A DNA stretch of 64,000 nucleotides. Origin: Alkalihalobacterium chitinilyticum (GTDB taxonomy: Bacteria > Bacillota > Bacilli > Bacillales > Bacillaceae_F). The position numbers and the translations under genes were made by a program. Positions 8,410 through 16,809 of the stretch are shown here, piece by piece. The notes below the pieces were generated by a model. The model did not search any database, was not told the origin of the DNA, and worked only from the letters and a program-made list of their open reading frames with translations. Numbering within the stretch: position 1 is the first letter of the stretch; each line of letters opens with the position of its first letter. The DNA is taken from positions 399,108-463,107 of the forward strand of contig NZ_JAOTPO010000003.1 in assembly GCF_029028005.1 (NCBI RefSeq). The letters run 5' to 3'.

Positions 8410-9369
8410 TTATTTACTCCAAGTTGTTCTTATCTCTTGCCCTTCTTTAATCATTCGATTAAAGAGTTCCTGTACAGTTGGGATGTCTTTAATTCTCCCC
8501 ATTACTTGTCCAGCCCAACCAAAACCTTCAGACTCATTTCCTTCATAGATATACTTTTTATTAGCTTCTCCGCTAATTAAGTTTTTTAATGACTCATAGG
8601 TCGGGTTTTCTTCTTCGACTTGGAGTATTTTTTCAGTCCATACATTTTTAATCGCACGGGCAGGGGCACCGATTGAGCGCTTAATGACCACTGTATCTGC
8701 TTCACTAGCGTCAACTAACTTTTGTTTATAAGACTCATGTGCGTGAATACATTCCTTAGTTGCAATAAAGCGAGTCCCCATCTCTATTCCTTCAGCTCCT
8801 AAAGCAAGGGCCGCCATTAAACCTTTTCCATCCCCAATACCGCCAGAGGCTATTACTGGGATTTTAACAGACTCTACAACTTGAGGAATCAACACCATTG
8901 TGCCTGTATCGGCTCTTCCTAAGTGCCCACCGCCTTCTTGGCCAACGACTATTACAGCGTCTGCACCAAGCTCTTCTGCTTTTTCAGCTTGTCTTCTCGC
9001 AGCGACAAGAACCAGTTTTTTCGTATTCACACCTTTTAGCATATCAAAAATAGGTGCAGGATTACCACCCGTCATGGTGATAACAGGAACTTTTTCCTCT
9101 ATTGCTACTTCCAACATATGTTCAAACGGCCTTCCATGCTGACCGATCGCGTAATTAACACCATATGATTTATTTGTTTTCTTTTTTACAGCTTGAATTT
9201 CTTTCCTCAATTCTTCAGGTGTACTTAGGGACATTGCTGTAATTTGACCCAAACCACCTGCATTTGACACTGCAGCAGCCAAATCTGAATAAGCTAAGTA
9301 CGCTAAGCCACCTTGAATGACAGGGTACTTAATGTTCAACATTTTTGTTACTCTTGTTTCCCAATTCAT
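8410..9369 (-). CDS. Nitronate monooxygenase / FabK-like FMN flavoprotein
   Basis: 319 residues from ATG 9369 (GGAGGG 5 nt upstream). TIM-barrel 2-nitropropane-dioxygenase pattern: [34 protein letters not shown] at the N-terminus, [11 protein letters not shown] in the middle and [29 protein letters not shown], the FMN phosphate-binding region. Family members oxidise alkyl nitronates or act as enoyl-ACP reductase II; I see no nearby fatty acid genes to favour FabK. It is on the same strand as yktA with a 20-bp gap, so the two are probably co-transcribed. Confidence 0.85.
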   Translation of the reverse strand: MNWETRVTKMLNIKYPVIQGGLAYLAYSDLAAAVSNAGGLGQITAMSLSTPEELRKEIQAVKKKTNKSYGVNYAIGQHGRPFEHMLEVAIEEKVPVITMTGGNPAPIFDMLKGVNTKKLVLVAARRQAEKAEELGADAVIVVGQEGGGHLGRADTGTMVLIPQVVESVKIPVIASGGIGDGKGLMAALALGAEGIEMGTRFIATKECIHAHESYKQKLVDASEADTVVIKRSIGAPARAIKNVWTEKILQVEEENPTYESLKNLISGEANKKYIYEGNESEGFGWAGQVMGRIKDIPTVQELFNRMIKEGQEIRTTWSK

Positions 9370-9630
9370 GAAATCCCTCCTTACCTTGTATATCATTGCT
9401 TTCATTAACCAAACTAATAAATGATAAAGTTAAGAGCACCATTAACCTCACTGAAAGCGGTCTCATATCATTTCGACAAGAGCTATAGAAAACCCTACAG
9501 TCACTAACGATTTATTAATGTCGAAAAAAGTAAAAATTTTCATTGCTTTTCACCTATTTTTTGATATACTCAATCTTGTTTTATATGCAAGGTGACAACT
9601 TGCAATTAGAAAGTAGAAGAGGTGAATCGG

Positions 9631-11106
9631 TTGTCGCAACAACGCTTAACTCCGCTGTATACCGGCGTAAAAGAACATGCAAAAAAAGACCCTATACAAT
9701 TTCATATTCCTGGTCACAAAAAAGGAAATGGGATAGATCCTGAATTTAGAGAGTTTATTGGTGAAAATGCCTTATCCATAGACCTAATTAATATCGGCCC
9801 ACTCGATGACCTGCATCACCCTCACGGCATCATTAAAGAAGCACAATCACTTGCTGCTGAAGCATTTGGGGCAGATTACACTTTTTTTTCCGTACAAGGG
9901 ACAAGCGGTGCAATTATGACCATGATTATGAGTGTTTGTGGTCCTGGTGATAAAATTATTGTGCCTAGAAACGTTCATAAATCCATTATGTCTGCGATTA
10001 TTTTTTCAGGTGCGAATCCAATTTTTATACACCCTGAAATTGATAAAGATCTTGGCATATCACATGGCATTACTACAGATTCTGTAATAAAAGCAATTGA
10101 ACAACATCCGGATGCAAAAGGATTACTCGTTATCAATCCAACATACTTCGGCATTTCTGCCAATTTAAAAGAAATAGTAGAAATTGCACATCATGCAAAT
10201 ATTCCTGTATTAGTTGATGAGGCTCACGGGGTTCACATTCATTTTCATGATGAACTACCGTTATCTGCAATGCAAGCAGGTGCAGATATGGCAGCTACAA
10301 GTGTGCACAAATTAGGCGGATCAATGACACAAAGTTCCGTATTGAATGTTAAAGAAGGGCTGGTGTCTCCCAAACGAGTTCAAGCCATCATAAGTATGTT
10401 AACAACAACATCTACGTCGTATTTACTCCTTTCTTCTCTTGATGTTGCCCGAAAACAGTTGGCGACTGTTGGAAAGAAAATGATCGACAACTCTATTCAA
10501 TTAGCTCAGAGAACAAGGGAAGCCATCAATACGATCCCTGGTCTATATTGTGTTGGAAAAGAAATATTAGGTTCGAAAGCTGCATATGATTACGATCCTA
10601 CAAAATTAATTATCTCAATCAAAAACTTAGGTATTACAGGATACGAAGTTGAAGTTTATTTGCGTGAAAAGCATAATATTGAAGTGGAGCTCTCAGATTT
10701 ATACAATATCCTATGTATCATTACATTTGGTGACTCTGAAAAAGAAACATCTGCATTAGTTCACGCTTTACGTGAGCTGTCAGATTTACATCAAGATAAA
10801 ATTGAAGCCCGTGAAGCAGTTTCTGTATATGTTCCTAACAGCCCAACTCTGGCTTTAACACCTCGAGATGCTTTTTATTCTGATACGGAAGTGATTTCTT
10901 TTGATTATTCGGCTGGAAGAATTATTGCTGAATTCGTGATGGTCTACCCTCCAGGTATCCCTATACTTATCCCAGGAGAAGTTATTACTGAGGAAAATAT
11001 AAATTATATTCAGGAGAATTTATATGCAGGCTTGCCAGTTCAAGGCCCAGAGGATGCAACATTTAAAAAAATTCGCGTAATTAAAGAAAGACGACCAATT
11101 CAATAA
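9631..11106 (+). CDS. speA: Arginine decarboxylase (Orn/Lys/Arg decarboxylase family)
   Basis: 491 residues if started at TTG 9631, which gives the N-terminus MSQQRLTPLYTG and sits 6 nt after GAGGTG; the GTG at 9622 is inside that site. PLP enzyme of fold type I: FHIPGHKKGNGIDPEF at the N-terminus, VDEAHG (about 196-201) and the Schiff-base lysine in ATSVHKLGG (K227). Length equals B. subtilis SpeA (about 490), which makes agmatine for polyamine synthesis. It lies between yktA and the SR1 locus, as in B. subtilis. Lysine decarboxylase activity cannot be ruled out from sequence. Confidence 0.92.
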   Translation: MSQQRLTPLYTGVKEHAKKDPIQFHIPGHKKGNGIDPEFREFIGENALSIDLINIGPLDDLHHPHGIIKEAQSLAAEAFGADYTFFSVQGTSGAIMTMIMSVCGPGDKIIVPRNVHKSIMSAIIFSGANPIFIHPEIDKDLGISHGITTDSVIKAIEQHPDAKGLLVINPTYFGISANLKEIVEIAHHANIPVLVDEAHGVHIHFHDELPLSAMQAGADMAATSVHKLGGSMTQSSVLNVKEGLVSPKRVQAIISMLTTTSTSYLLLSSLDVARKQLATVGKKMIDNSIQLAQRTREAINTIPGLYCVGKEILGSKAAYDYDPTKLIISIKNLGITGYEVEVYLREKHNIEVELSDLYNILCIITFGDSEKETSALVHALRELSDLHQDKIEAREAVSVYVPNSPTLALTPRDAFYSDTEVISFDYSAGRIIAEFVMVYPPGIPILIPGEVITEENINYIQENLYAGLPVQGPEDATFKKIRVIKERRPIQ

Positions 11107-11120
11107 GCAAGTGTGTAAAA

Positions 11121-11191
11121 TAAGAAAGGCACCATCTTCCGTATAGTGGCGAAGTCTCGCTAGGCGCCCGAGCTAGACACCTTCGAATTTT
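11121..11191 (+). repeat. GC-rich 3'-end repeat, copy D (truncated)
   Basis: Fragment downstream of speA, same direction. It keeps GGCGCC-like sequence and the ending GAGCTAGACACCTTCGAATT shared with copies B and C, but lacks the central part. Confidence 0.6.
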
Positions 11192-11210
11192 ATTATTTAT
11201 TATCTTTTTT

Positions 11211-11247
11211 AAAAGTCCCAACCGTTTTTAGGTTCGGGATTTTTTTA
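11211..11247 (+). terminator. Terminator of speA
   Basis: TCCCAACC/GGTTCGGGA imperfect stem followed by seven Ts. Confidence 0.8.
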
Positions 11248-11281
11248 TGAATTACTGACTACATCATTCATAAAACAACAG

Positions 11282-11309
11282 AAAAAGGAACTCCTAAAAG
11301 GAGTTCCTT
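11282..11309 (-). terminator. Terminator of the SR1-like RNA
   Basis: AAGGAACTCC/GGAGTTCCTT perfect 10-bp stem, 5-nt loop, U run on the minus strand. Confidence 0.9.
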
Positions 11310-11315
11310 CCATAA

Positions 11316-11444
11316 TTATTTTAGTTTACTAGCTTTCTCTTTACACTTTTCACAACCTGAGCATTTTGCATATAAAGTTGTAACTTTTTCGCCTTCGAAA
11401 TGTTCAATTGTTGTGTTGCAAGTTTGACATACGATAATCCCCAC
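11316..11444 (-). CDS. sr1P: GapA-binding peptide SR1P
   Basis: 42 residues starting at GTG 11444: MGIIVCQTCNTTIEHFEGEKV then TTLYAKCSGCEKCKEK. The start is chosen because AAGGGAG (11454-11460) is 9 nt upstream and because the B. subtilis peptide begins MGTIVCQ; an ATG at 11453 touches the ribosome binding site and is unlikely. Cysteine pairs CQTC and CSGC/CEKC resemble a small zinc knuckle. In B. subtilis SR1P binds glyceraldehyde-3-phosphate dehydrogenase GapA and promotes its interaction with RNase J1; rnjA is also in this window (28016). Expression is expected under gluconeogenic growth when CcpN is inactive. Confidence 0.88.
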   Translation of the reverse strand: MGIIVCQTCNTTIEHFEGEKVTTLYAKCSGCEKCKEKASKLK

Positions 11445-11483
11445 AAATCCCATCTCCCTTGTCATATTATTATAGTTTTTTAC

Positions 11484-11497
11484 TGAAAACGTTTTCT
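11484..11497. promoter_or_regulatory. cre box (CcpA site) in the SR1 leader
   Basis: TGAAAACGTTTTCT fits the cre consensus TGWAARCGYTWNCW at every position. It lies just downstream of the inferred SR1 transcription start, a position where CcpA would act as a roadblock. Confidence 0.7.
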
Positions 11498-11512
11498 GAT
11501 CTCTATGTATCT

Positions 11513-11541
11513 ATAATAATATGTCACATTGTTAATGTCAA
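11513..11541 (-). promoter_or_regulatory. sr1 promoter with CcpN operator
   Basis: Minus-strand -35 TTGACA (11536-11541), 17-bp spacer, -10 TATTAT (11513-11518). The spacer and -10 contain TGTGACATATT (11518-11528), a full match to the CcpN consensus TRTGHYATAYW that I recall for gapB, pckA and sr1. Confidence 0.8.
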
Positions 11542-11640
11542 TATTAAATTGTATAACACATTTAATTCTTTTCACCTTAATTTGTGTATTAAATGTTTCA
11601 GAACACTTTCCTTTTCAATAAATATTACACATTAATAAAC

Positions 11641-11668
11641 AAGAGGCTGAATTAAGCATCAGCCTCTT
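11641..11668 (-). terminator. Hairpin after the DUF3055-like gene
   Basis: AAGAGGCTGA/TCAGCCTCTT perfect stem, 8-nt loop. The U run on the minus strand is short, so terminator strength is uncertain. Confidence 0.6.
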
Positions 11669-11699
11669 ATTGAACCAAGTATATTCCTTTAGTTTAAAA

Positions 11700-11996
11700 T
11701 CAATATTGTGGCTCTAGCGGCATTGTCGGCAAGGTCTTTTCAAAAAACGTTGCAAGATCCTCTGCCTCTTTAGCAGATTGAATATGAAATACTTTTTGAA
11801 TATGATCTACATTACTTACATCGTCAGCACAAAGTAGTGCAGAACGTCCTGTTTGCATGCAGATCACAAGAGGTTTACCAAAGAACATGTTTGTATAGAC
11901 AATGCCAAAATCATAACGAACATCGTCAGTAGTAAACCCAATAAATTGCACCTTCACATTTTCTTGCTCGTCGTATAAACGCTCAAACAGATTCAT
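11700..11996 (-). CDS. Small cytosolic protein, DUF3055-like
   Basis: 98 residues. ATG 11996 after GGAGGTG. Features are FIGFTTDDVRYDFGIVYTNMFFGKPLVICMQTGRSALLCADDV, which I associate from memory with the DUF3055 family of Firmicutes, then a helical C-terminus (AKEAEDLATFFEKTLP). No catalytic motif is recognised. Single gene with its own hairpin, downstream of the divergent SR1 region. Function unknown. Confidence 0.6.
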   Translation of the reverse strand: MNLFERLYDEQENVKVQFIGFTTDDVRYDFGIVYTNMFFGKPLVICMQTGRSALLCADDVSNVDHIQKVFHIQSAKEAEDLATFFEKTLPTMPLEPQY

Positions 11997-12183
11997 TTAG
12001 TACACCTCCATAATTAATTCATATATGACAACAATAAACAAAAAGGAGACGTCTTTTTATTTATTGCTATGTCCAAAAAATATTTTTTAAATTTTCTGAT
12101 ATTAACATTATATATCCTTTTTCTTGATTAATCAACCTACTTTTAGACTAAGTTGTGTAAATATTGTGAAAATTACCTTTTGG

Positions 12184-12624
12184 TTAGTTACTATAATGAC
12201 TTTGATTTAACTCTATATGCCTACATACTTCGTGAACGAAAATCAAATCCTCTTCTGTTACCTCATATCCTATTTTAGGTAAACTAAAGACCATGATCCC
12301 AATTAAATGATGCCCCTCATAAAATGGAGCTAGCAGACGGATTGTATTTTCAAACTCTATTGTTGAAATACGACCTCTGATAGCACTTATACTTAATGGA
12401 CCTTCTCCAAAAAGTTCTATCAAATTGTATGCTTCATCTCCCACACTTGCAATCAGTTTAAAAAAACGCTCATGTGATTTATACAAACCAGTACTAAATC
12501 CTTGTTTTATGTACTTTCCAAACACTTGTATAATCCCATTGAAAAATTCATTTTGTGAGTTTGCGTACTCTGAAACAAGTCCCACTTCGAGTCGAAGTTC
12601 ATCTAAGAATGCTGACTTATCCAT
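12184..12624 (-). CDS. GAF-like protein, 146 residues
   Basis: ATG 12624 after GGGGGAAG. An amphipathic helix (FLDELRLEVGLVSEYANSQNEFFNGIIQVFGKYI) is followed by alternating strands, including LLAPFYEGHHLIGIMVFSLPK and a final helix EDLIFVHEVCRHIELNQ, the order expected of a GAF-type sensor domain. No DNA-binding or output domain is attached. The fold call is an inference from pattern only. Divergent from the 145-residue gene at 12939. Confidence 0.5.
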   Translation of the reverse strand: MDKSAFLDELRLEVGLVSEYANSQNEFFNGIIQVFGKYIKQGFSTGLYKSHERFFKLIASVGDEAYNLIELFGEGPLSISAIRGRISTIEFENTIRLLAPFYEGHHLIGIMVFSLPKIGYEVTEEDLIFVHEVCRHIELNQSHYSN

Positions 12625-12938
12625 ATTGCTTCCCCCATTTTTGTTAAACGGTTTTCTTTTTTATTTGGCACTATAAAGTATCGCTGAAGTTTTTAGCTTA
12701 TATGCCTTTTACCATTGCGTCACGTCAGTTCATTTTATCTATATTTAAACTTAGTATTCCAATATATACAATTTTAACTATAAATTCGTACATTTTAATT
12801 ATATTACTTATATTACGAGATAATGATTCGTATTACCTTCGTTCTTTTATACTAATTTTAATTATGTTGTCAGCTTTCATTACTAATGCTAAGATAGATA
12901 TGGAATTGAAAACGTTTTAAAGTTGGGAGTAGATGTCT
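12625..12938. other. Divergent intergenic region, AT-rich
   Basis: Holds the promoters of the flanking divergent genes. An open frame at 12702-12920 has no ribosome binding site and a low-complexity hydrophobic translation, so I do not call it. A near-cre sequence TGAAAACGTTTTAA ends close to the downstream gene but misses the conserved C. Nothing else is seen. Confidence 0.5.
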
Positions 12939-13376
12939 ATGTCCGACCATGCATACATAAAGCTAGTGAAAAAATCAACACAACAAGACATAACATTAGA
13001 AGAATTGAAGGATATTTTCAAGTATTACCAAACCATCACCACTAAAACTGGAGATCAATTAGATTGGGGCTATGGTGACGCAGCTTTCCCATATGGGATC
13101 TCAGAAGTACCCGACAGTGACGATAACTGGTTTTATTTAAAAAGTAATGGCACATCAACAAGATACAAATACATCGTGTTTGGTGTAGGTAAAGAAACGA
13201 TTGAAGATAGTGAAGGAAATGAGACGTTACAATCGTACATACAAGTTATACTTCCTGAAGGTGCCACACATGGTGATAAAGGAAAAGCAAATGAATTCTG
13301 TAAATTCTTAGGCAAGAAATTACAAGCTGAAGTTCATTTATTTAATGGTAGAATTATGTATTTCTATAAAAGATAG
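12939..13376 (+). CDS. DUF1885-like protein, 145 residues
   Basis: Start ATG 12939 is preferred to ATG 12933 because GGGAG (12925-12929) then has a 9-nt spacing. The protein reads MSDHAYIKLVKKSTQQDITLEE, then WFYLKSNGTSTRYKYIVFGVGKE, and ends LFNGRIMYFYKR, which I associate from memory with DUF1885. It is soluble, with no signal or membrane segment. Strong terminator directly after the stop. Function unknown. Confidence 0.6.
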   Translation: MSDHAYIKLVKKSTQQDITLEELKDIFKYYQTITTKTGDQLDWGYGDAAFPYGISEVPDSDDNWFYLKSNGTSTRYKYIVFGVGKETIEDSEGNETLQSYIQVILPEGATHGDKGKANEFCKFLGKKLQAEVHLFNGRIMYFYKR

Positions 13377-13402
13377 GCACAGGCAGCTGCCTGTGCTTTT
13401 TT
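13377..13402 (+). terminator. Terminator, perfect 20-bp palindrome
   Basis: GCACAGGCAG/CTGCCTGTGC with no separate loop sequence, followed by six Ts. Confidence 0.85.
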
Positions 13403-13406
13403 CGTT

Positions 13407-14486
13407 TTATTCTTTAAAAATACTTTTAAGTACATTTAGTACTTCATCTTGGTCTAATGGTTTCCAGAACAACTCACCATATATTAGTAGATCCTGATGT
13501 AAATGCAACTCTGTTTCGTCCTGGTCTACCGCTCCACTAGTACCAGAGTTACCAACGTACCCGATAATTGTATTTTCATCAATTTCTTGTCCGACTCGAA
13601 TGTCTTCCGGGATATCAGATAAATGGGCAAACCGACTCATAACCCCATTCGGATATTGCACCCAAACTTGTCTACCCCGTAACCTGTCAAAAATATATTC
13701 GGGCGTTTCACCCAAACTAGAAGTAAACTTCAAATCTGTATTTCTCACTTCAGGAGAAGCGTATTCTTCATAATTATGATCTGCTCGTACAACTATACCT
13801 TTTGCCATTCCATAGATGGGGGTATCAAAATTAATATCACCGCCAGATGCAAAGTCATACCAATCTAAACCTTCGTGATATCCATTACGATACGGACGTT
13901 TTGCACCAGGCAAATGACTAGGTATCGTACTTACTTGAGCTTCTTTTATCGGCTTTTTTAAAAATGAAAGGTAATCAATCATTTGTTCAGCATTCCATGT
14001 TTCAAAATTGAAATCTTCCGGTGGTCCTCCTGCTTTTTCAACAGGTCCATACCATTCAAACGATATGGCATCTTTTGTATAGGTTGTATTCATCCCAAGT
14101 CCTAATTCCAGAAAAGATGAAGGTAAATATACTTGATCATCTTCAATAATCAAGTAGATGTCATTTTCAGCTAAATACTCACCATTTCTTTCTAAAACAG
14201 GCACACCGTCTATTAAGTAGAAATGATCATCATCTATAGTCAATCTTAGCGTACGATGGATTGGATCATATTCATAAAACCCATTCATTTCAGCAACTAA
14301 ATTATCCACTGAAAATTTTGCTTCAGTAGGTGTTATTTCAATTGGTAATTGAACTAAGTTAGCAGGATGTTCAATTGTTTTCTTTTCTGCCAGTTGTTGA
14401 AATTCTTTATCTTCTGATTGACAGCCGGTTAAGACTAATACGCTCAACACAACCAAATTAATTAACTTTCGTTTGTACATCATCAT
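13407..14486 (-). CDS. M23 (LytM-type) metallopeptidase lipoprotein
   Basis: 359 residues. A hydrophobic signal (LINLVVLSVLVLTGC) ends in a lipobox, cysteine at about 22, so the protein is membrane-anchored outside. The middle part (about 50-140) resembles a copper-amine-oxidase-N-like or stalk region (LRLTIDDDHFYLIDGVPVL). The C-terminal half carries the M23 ligands: YHEGLDWYDF (H-x3-D) and ELHLHQDLLIYGE (HxH), with IYGMAKGIVVRADHNYEEY and IGYVGNSGTSG typical of LytM folds. It should cut peptidoglycan cross-links, or act as an activator if a ligand is poor, but the ligands look complete. Three adjacent ATGs leave the exact start open. Confidence 0.85.
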   Translation of the reverse strand: MMMYKRKLINLVVLSVLVLTGCQSEDKEFQQLAEKKTIEHPANLVQLPIEITPTEAKFSVDNLVAEMNGFYEYDPIHRTLRLTIDDDHFYLIDGVPVLERNGEYLAENDIYLIIEDDQVYLPSSFLELGLGMNTTYTKDAISFEWYGPVEKAGGPPEDFNFETWNAEQMIDYLSFLKKPIKEAQVSTIPSHLPGAKRPYRNGYHEGLDWYDFASGGDINFDTPIYGMAKGIVVRADHNYEEYASPEVRNTDLKFTSSLGETPEYIFDRLRGRQVWVQYPNGVMSRFAHLSDIPEDIRVGQEIDENTIIGYVGNSGTSGAVDQDETELHLHQDLLIYGELFWKPLDQDEVLNVLKSIFKE

Positions 14487-14598
14487 CTCTACTTTCTCGA
14501 ACGTTTCATACCTATTGTATCTTTTCTCTAAAAAAATGACAAGGTTCTACAAATTTTAACAATAAGTTCTTCGCGGTTGGGCTATAGTTAATAGCTAA

Positions 14599-14636
14599 GA
14601 AAAAAAGCGACTAGCTACATAACAGCCTAGACGCTT
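14599..14636 (-). terminator. Terminator of the polysaccharide deacetylase gene
   Basis: AAGCG-a-CTAG / CTAG-a-CGCTT stem with U run on the minus strand. Confidence 0.75.
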
Positions 14637-14656
14637 TTATTACATTTTATTCAAAT

Positions 14657-15514
14657 TTACTGAATTTTTTTAGGGTCGACAATTTCATACCCTTTATTCC
14701 TTAAACCAGTCACAATATCTGCTAAGGCTTCTTTTGTCCATTTTCTATCATGCATTAATAAATTGGCACCATTCATCAACTCTGGTGCATTCACCATAAT
14801 ATCTGCTAAAGCTTCGGCATTCGTATATTGTTGAAAGTAATCATAACCATACGTCCAGTTCATCCATTGCATTCCTTCTTCCTCAACTACTTGTTTAGAG
14901 ATGTCCGTGTTTACTCCGTATGGGGCTCTAAAAAAACGTGGCCGCTCCCCTATAATTTCTTCAATTAGATCATTTAGTTCTACAATTTCTTTTCTTTGTT
15001 CTTCTGCCGATAGTTCACTCAATTTCTTATGACTCATCGTATGATTACCGATTTCAAAACCTAATTCATGAATCTTTTTTAATTGTTCTTTACCATCATT
15101 TTTATTTATAAAAATACCATTAACGAAAAAAATGGCATTTGCATCCAAATCATAAAGAATTTGAGCCATCTCAGCTCCGAATTGATCGGGGGCATCATCA
15201 ATCGTTAAGAGGACAACTTTCTCATTAACACCCTCTTTTTTAGGTTGAATAAGAAAGTTTGTTTCGTTTAAAGTATACTGTGGCACGACAACCTCTTCTA
15301 TTTGATCAACCTGCTCCATTTCTCCTGTTTCAGAACTATTTTCAGGCTCTACATCTAGTTTCTCTTCAGTAACACTTTGATCACCTGTCCCCGCTTCTTC
15401 AACTATATTTTCTGCATCCTCTTCAATCGAGGCATGCTCCTTCTCAGTACTTTCAGAATTACATCCAGCCAGTATAATAAGGAAACTACACAATAATACA
15501 GCGAACCATTTCAT
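14657..15514 (-). CDS. Polysaccharide deacetylase lipoprotein
   Basis: 285 residues from ATG 15514. Signal MKWFAVLLCSFLIILAGC gives a lipobox cysteine at 18; an acidic linker (about 20-75) follows. The NodB-homology domain has motif 1 as LLTIDDAPDQFG (usually TFDDGP), motif 2 GNHTMSHKKL (HxxxH zinc ligands), motif 3 RPRFFRAPYGVNTD and a final NLLMHDRK. These residues fit a metal-dependent N-deacetylase acting on peptidoglycan or another GlcNAc polymer outside the cell. The TIDDAP variant keeps both aspartates. It sits next to an M23 lipoprotein on the same strand; wall remodelling by both is an inference. Confidence 0.88.
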   Translation of the reverse strand: MKWFAVLLCSFLIILAGCNSESTEKEHASIEEDAENIVEEAGTGDQSVTEEKLDVEPENSSETGEMEQVDQIEEVVVPQYTLNETNFLIQPKKEGVNEKVVLLTIDDAPDQFGAEMAQILYDLDANAIFFVNGIFINKNDGKEQLKKIHELGFEIGNHTMSHKKLSELSAEEQRKEIVELNDLIEEIIGERPRFFRAPYGVNTDISKQVVEEEGMQWMNWTYGYDYFQQYTNAEALADIMVNAPELMNGANLLMHDRKWTKEALADIVTGLRNKGYEIVDPKKIQ

Positions 15515-15675
15515 ATACACACCAACCTAACTATATTTATGATTTGACTTGTCAAAAGTCACCTTCTACTAGTGAATATATTAGCAAATTATTTTTTTAA
15601 ATACACCTTTGTCTGTATATCTAATAAATAGCAATCCAATACTATAGATGGATAGTCAGCTAAGAAGGTGGTTTA

Positions 15676-16725
15676 ATGAGAAATACAAAATGGGTTGGTC
15701 GTAGAGTTATAAAAACTGGACTTTCAGTATTTGTAACAGCTTTTATTTGTAAGTTACTTGATTTACCGGTTGTTTTTGCTATTATCACTGCAATTGTCAC
15801 AACAGAACCCACTGCCGCAGATTCATTAAAAAAGGGACTTGTCCGCCTGCCAGCAGCTGCGATAGGTGCTCTTTTTGCTGTTTTAATCGATTTTTTCCTA
15901 GGTCAATCTGCATTAACATATTCATTAGTAGCCATGCTAACGATCATTGCCTGTGCTCGCTTAAAGTTAGATACAGGCACTCTGGTTGCGACTTTAACAG
16001 CAGTTGCAATGATACCTGGTACAACTGATAGTATGTTACACGATTTTATTTTTAGGTTATCAGGTACTTCAATTGGAATTATTGTATCAACCTGTGTAAA
16101 CTATGTAATTCTGCCACCTAAGTTTGGTCCTATCGTCGTCCAACAAATAGAAACACTTTATACGGAAGCAGCAAATAAATTAATGTTACTCATTGATAAC
16201 TCTATAGAAGAGCATCCTTCTGTAACGTACCGCCCACTTTCACAACAAATAGAAAAGATCTATCAATTTACTCAGTTTCAGACTGATGAATGGAAATATC
16301 GAAATTTTGAAGAAAATGAATTTCGCTCATTTCAATACCTGATTAAAAAGCTCCATTTTATCGAACAAATAAATTTGAGAATCGGAAACTTAACTTACCA
16401 ACAAATTAAGAGAAGTCATTTTTCTGAATTTGAATGGGACCTACTAAAAAAGTCAATAACATCTCTTGCTGAAATCTATAAAGATCCGTTACATCAAATG
16501 CATGAAAGTCATTATGAATGGATTAACAAAAATAAGGAAAACTTACAGTATATTGAACCTAATAACAATGATGAACTACAATTTGTTCAACGCGTTTTCT
16601 ATGAACTATCTATTATTCAACAGCTGACAATTGAATTAGCTGAGGTAACAGAAAAAGAAAGACAATATTCTTTAACTGAACAATCTTACCCAAGTTATGT
16701 ATTTCCAAAAATACAGTACGATTAG
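15676..16725 (+). CDS. Aromatic acid exporter family (DUF939/FUSC-like) membrane protein
   Basis: 349 residues; ATG 15676 after AAGGTGG. About five hydrophobic helices occupy residues 10-150, including VVFAIITAIVTTEPTAADSLKKGLVRLPAAAIGALFAVLI and GTTDSMLHDFIFRLSGTSIGIIVS. The remaining 200 residues form a cytoplasmic helical domain without signal. This is the N-terminal membrane half plus C-terminal domain of the YgaE/YqjA type in Bacillus. The AaeB analogy suggests efflux of aromatic acids, but no substrate is proven. The BCCT gene starts 84 bp downstream and could share its transcript. Confidence 0.8.
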   Translation: MRNTKWVGRRVIKTGLSVFVTAFICKLLDLPVVFAIITAIVTTEPTAADSLKKGLVRLPAAAIGALFAVLIDFFLGQSALTYSLVAMLTIIACARLKLDTGTLVATLTAVAMIPGTTDSMLHDFIFRLSGTSIGIIVSTCVNYVILPPKFGPIVVQQIETLYTEAANKLMLLIDNSIEEHPSVTYRPLSQQIEKIYQFTQFQTDEWKYRNFEENEFRSFQYLIKKLHFIEQINLRIGNLTYQQIKRSHFSEFEWDLLKKSITSLAEIYKDPLHQMHESHYEWINKNKENLQYIEPNNNDELQFVQRVFYELSIIQQLTIELAEVTEKERQYSLTEQSYPSYVFPKIQYD

Positions 16726-16809
16726 TACATGTTATTTGTATAGTAAATTTGGGTATGGTAGTGTGGAACAGGAAAAACTTAATAGGGAGCGACAAAGGAG
16801 TATGATAAC

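Larger units (their letters stand above)
11282..11506 (-). ncRNA. sr1: SR1-type dual-function regulatory RNA
   Basis: A transcript from the promoter at 11513-11541 to the terminator at 11282-11309 would be about 220 nt, close to the roughly 205 nt known for B. subtilis SR1. It carries the SR1P reading frame, a CcpN-type operator in its promoter and lies between speA and pdhD, where sr1 lies in B. subtilis. In that species SR1 base-pairs with ahrC mRNA and also encodes SR1P, which binds GapA. The ahrC pairing cannot be tested here because ahrC is outside the window. The 5' end is inferred from the -10 box. Confidence 0.8.

Noticed and set aside
9450..9470. Possible cre box TGAAAGCGGTCTCA upstream of the nitronate monooxygenase gene
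   Set aside because: Two mismatches at conserved positions.
12905..12918. cre-like sequence TGAAAACGTTTTAA
   Set aside because: Misses the conserved C of the cre consensus; kept only as a remark.
12702..12920. Open frame of 72 codons with a hydrophobic translation
   Set aside because: No ribosome binding site, very AT-rich, and it covers a divergent promoter region.
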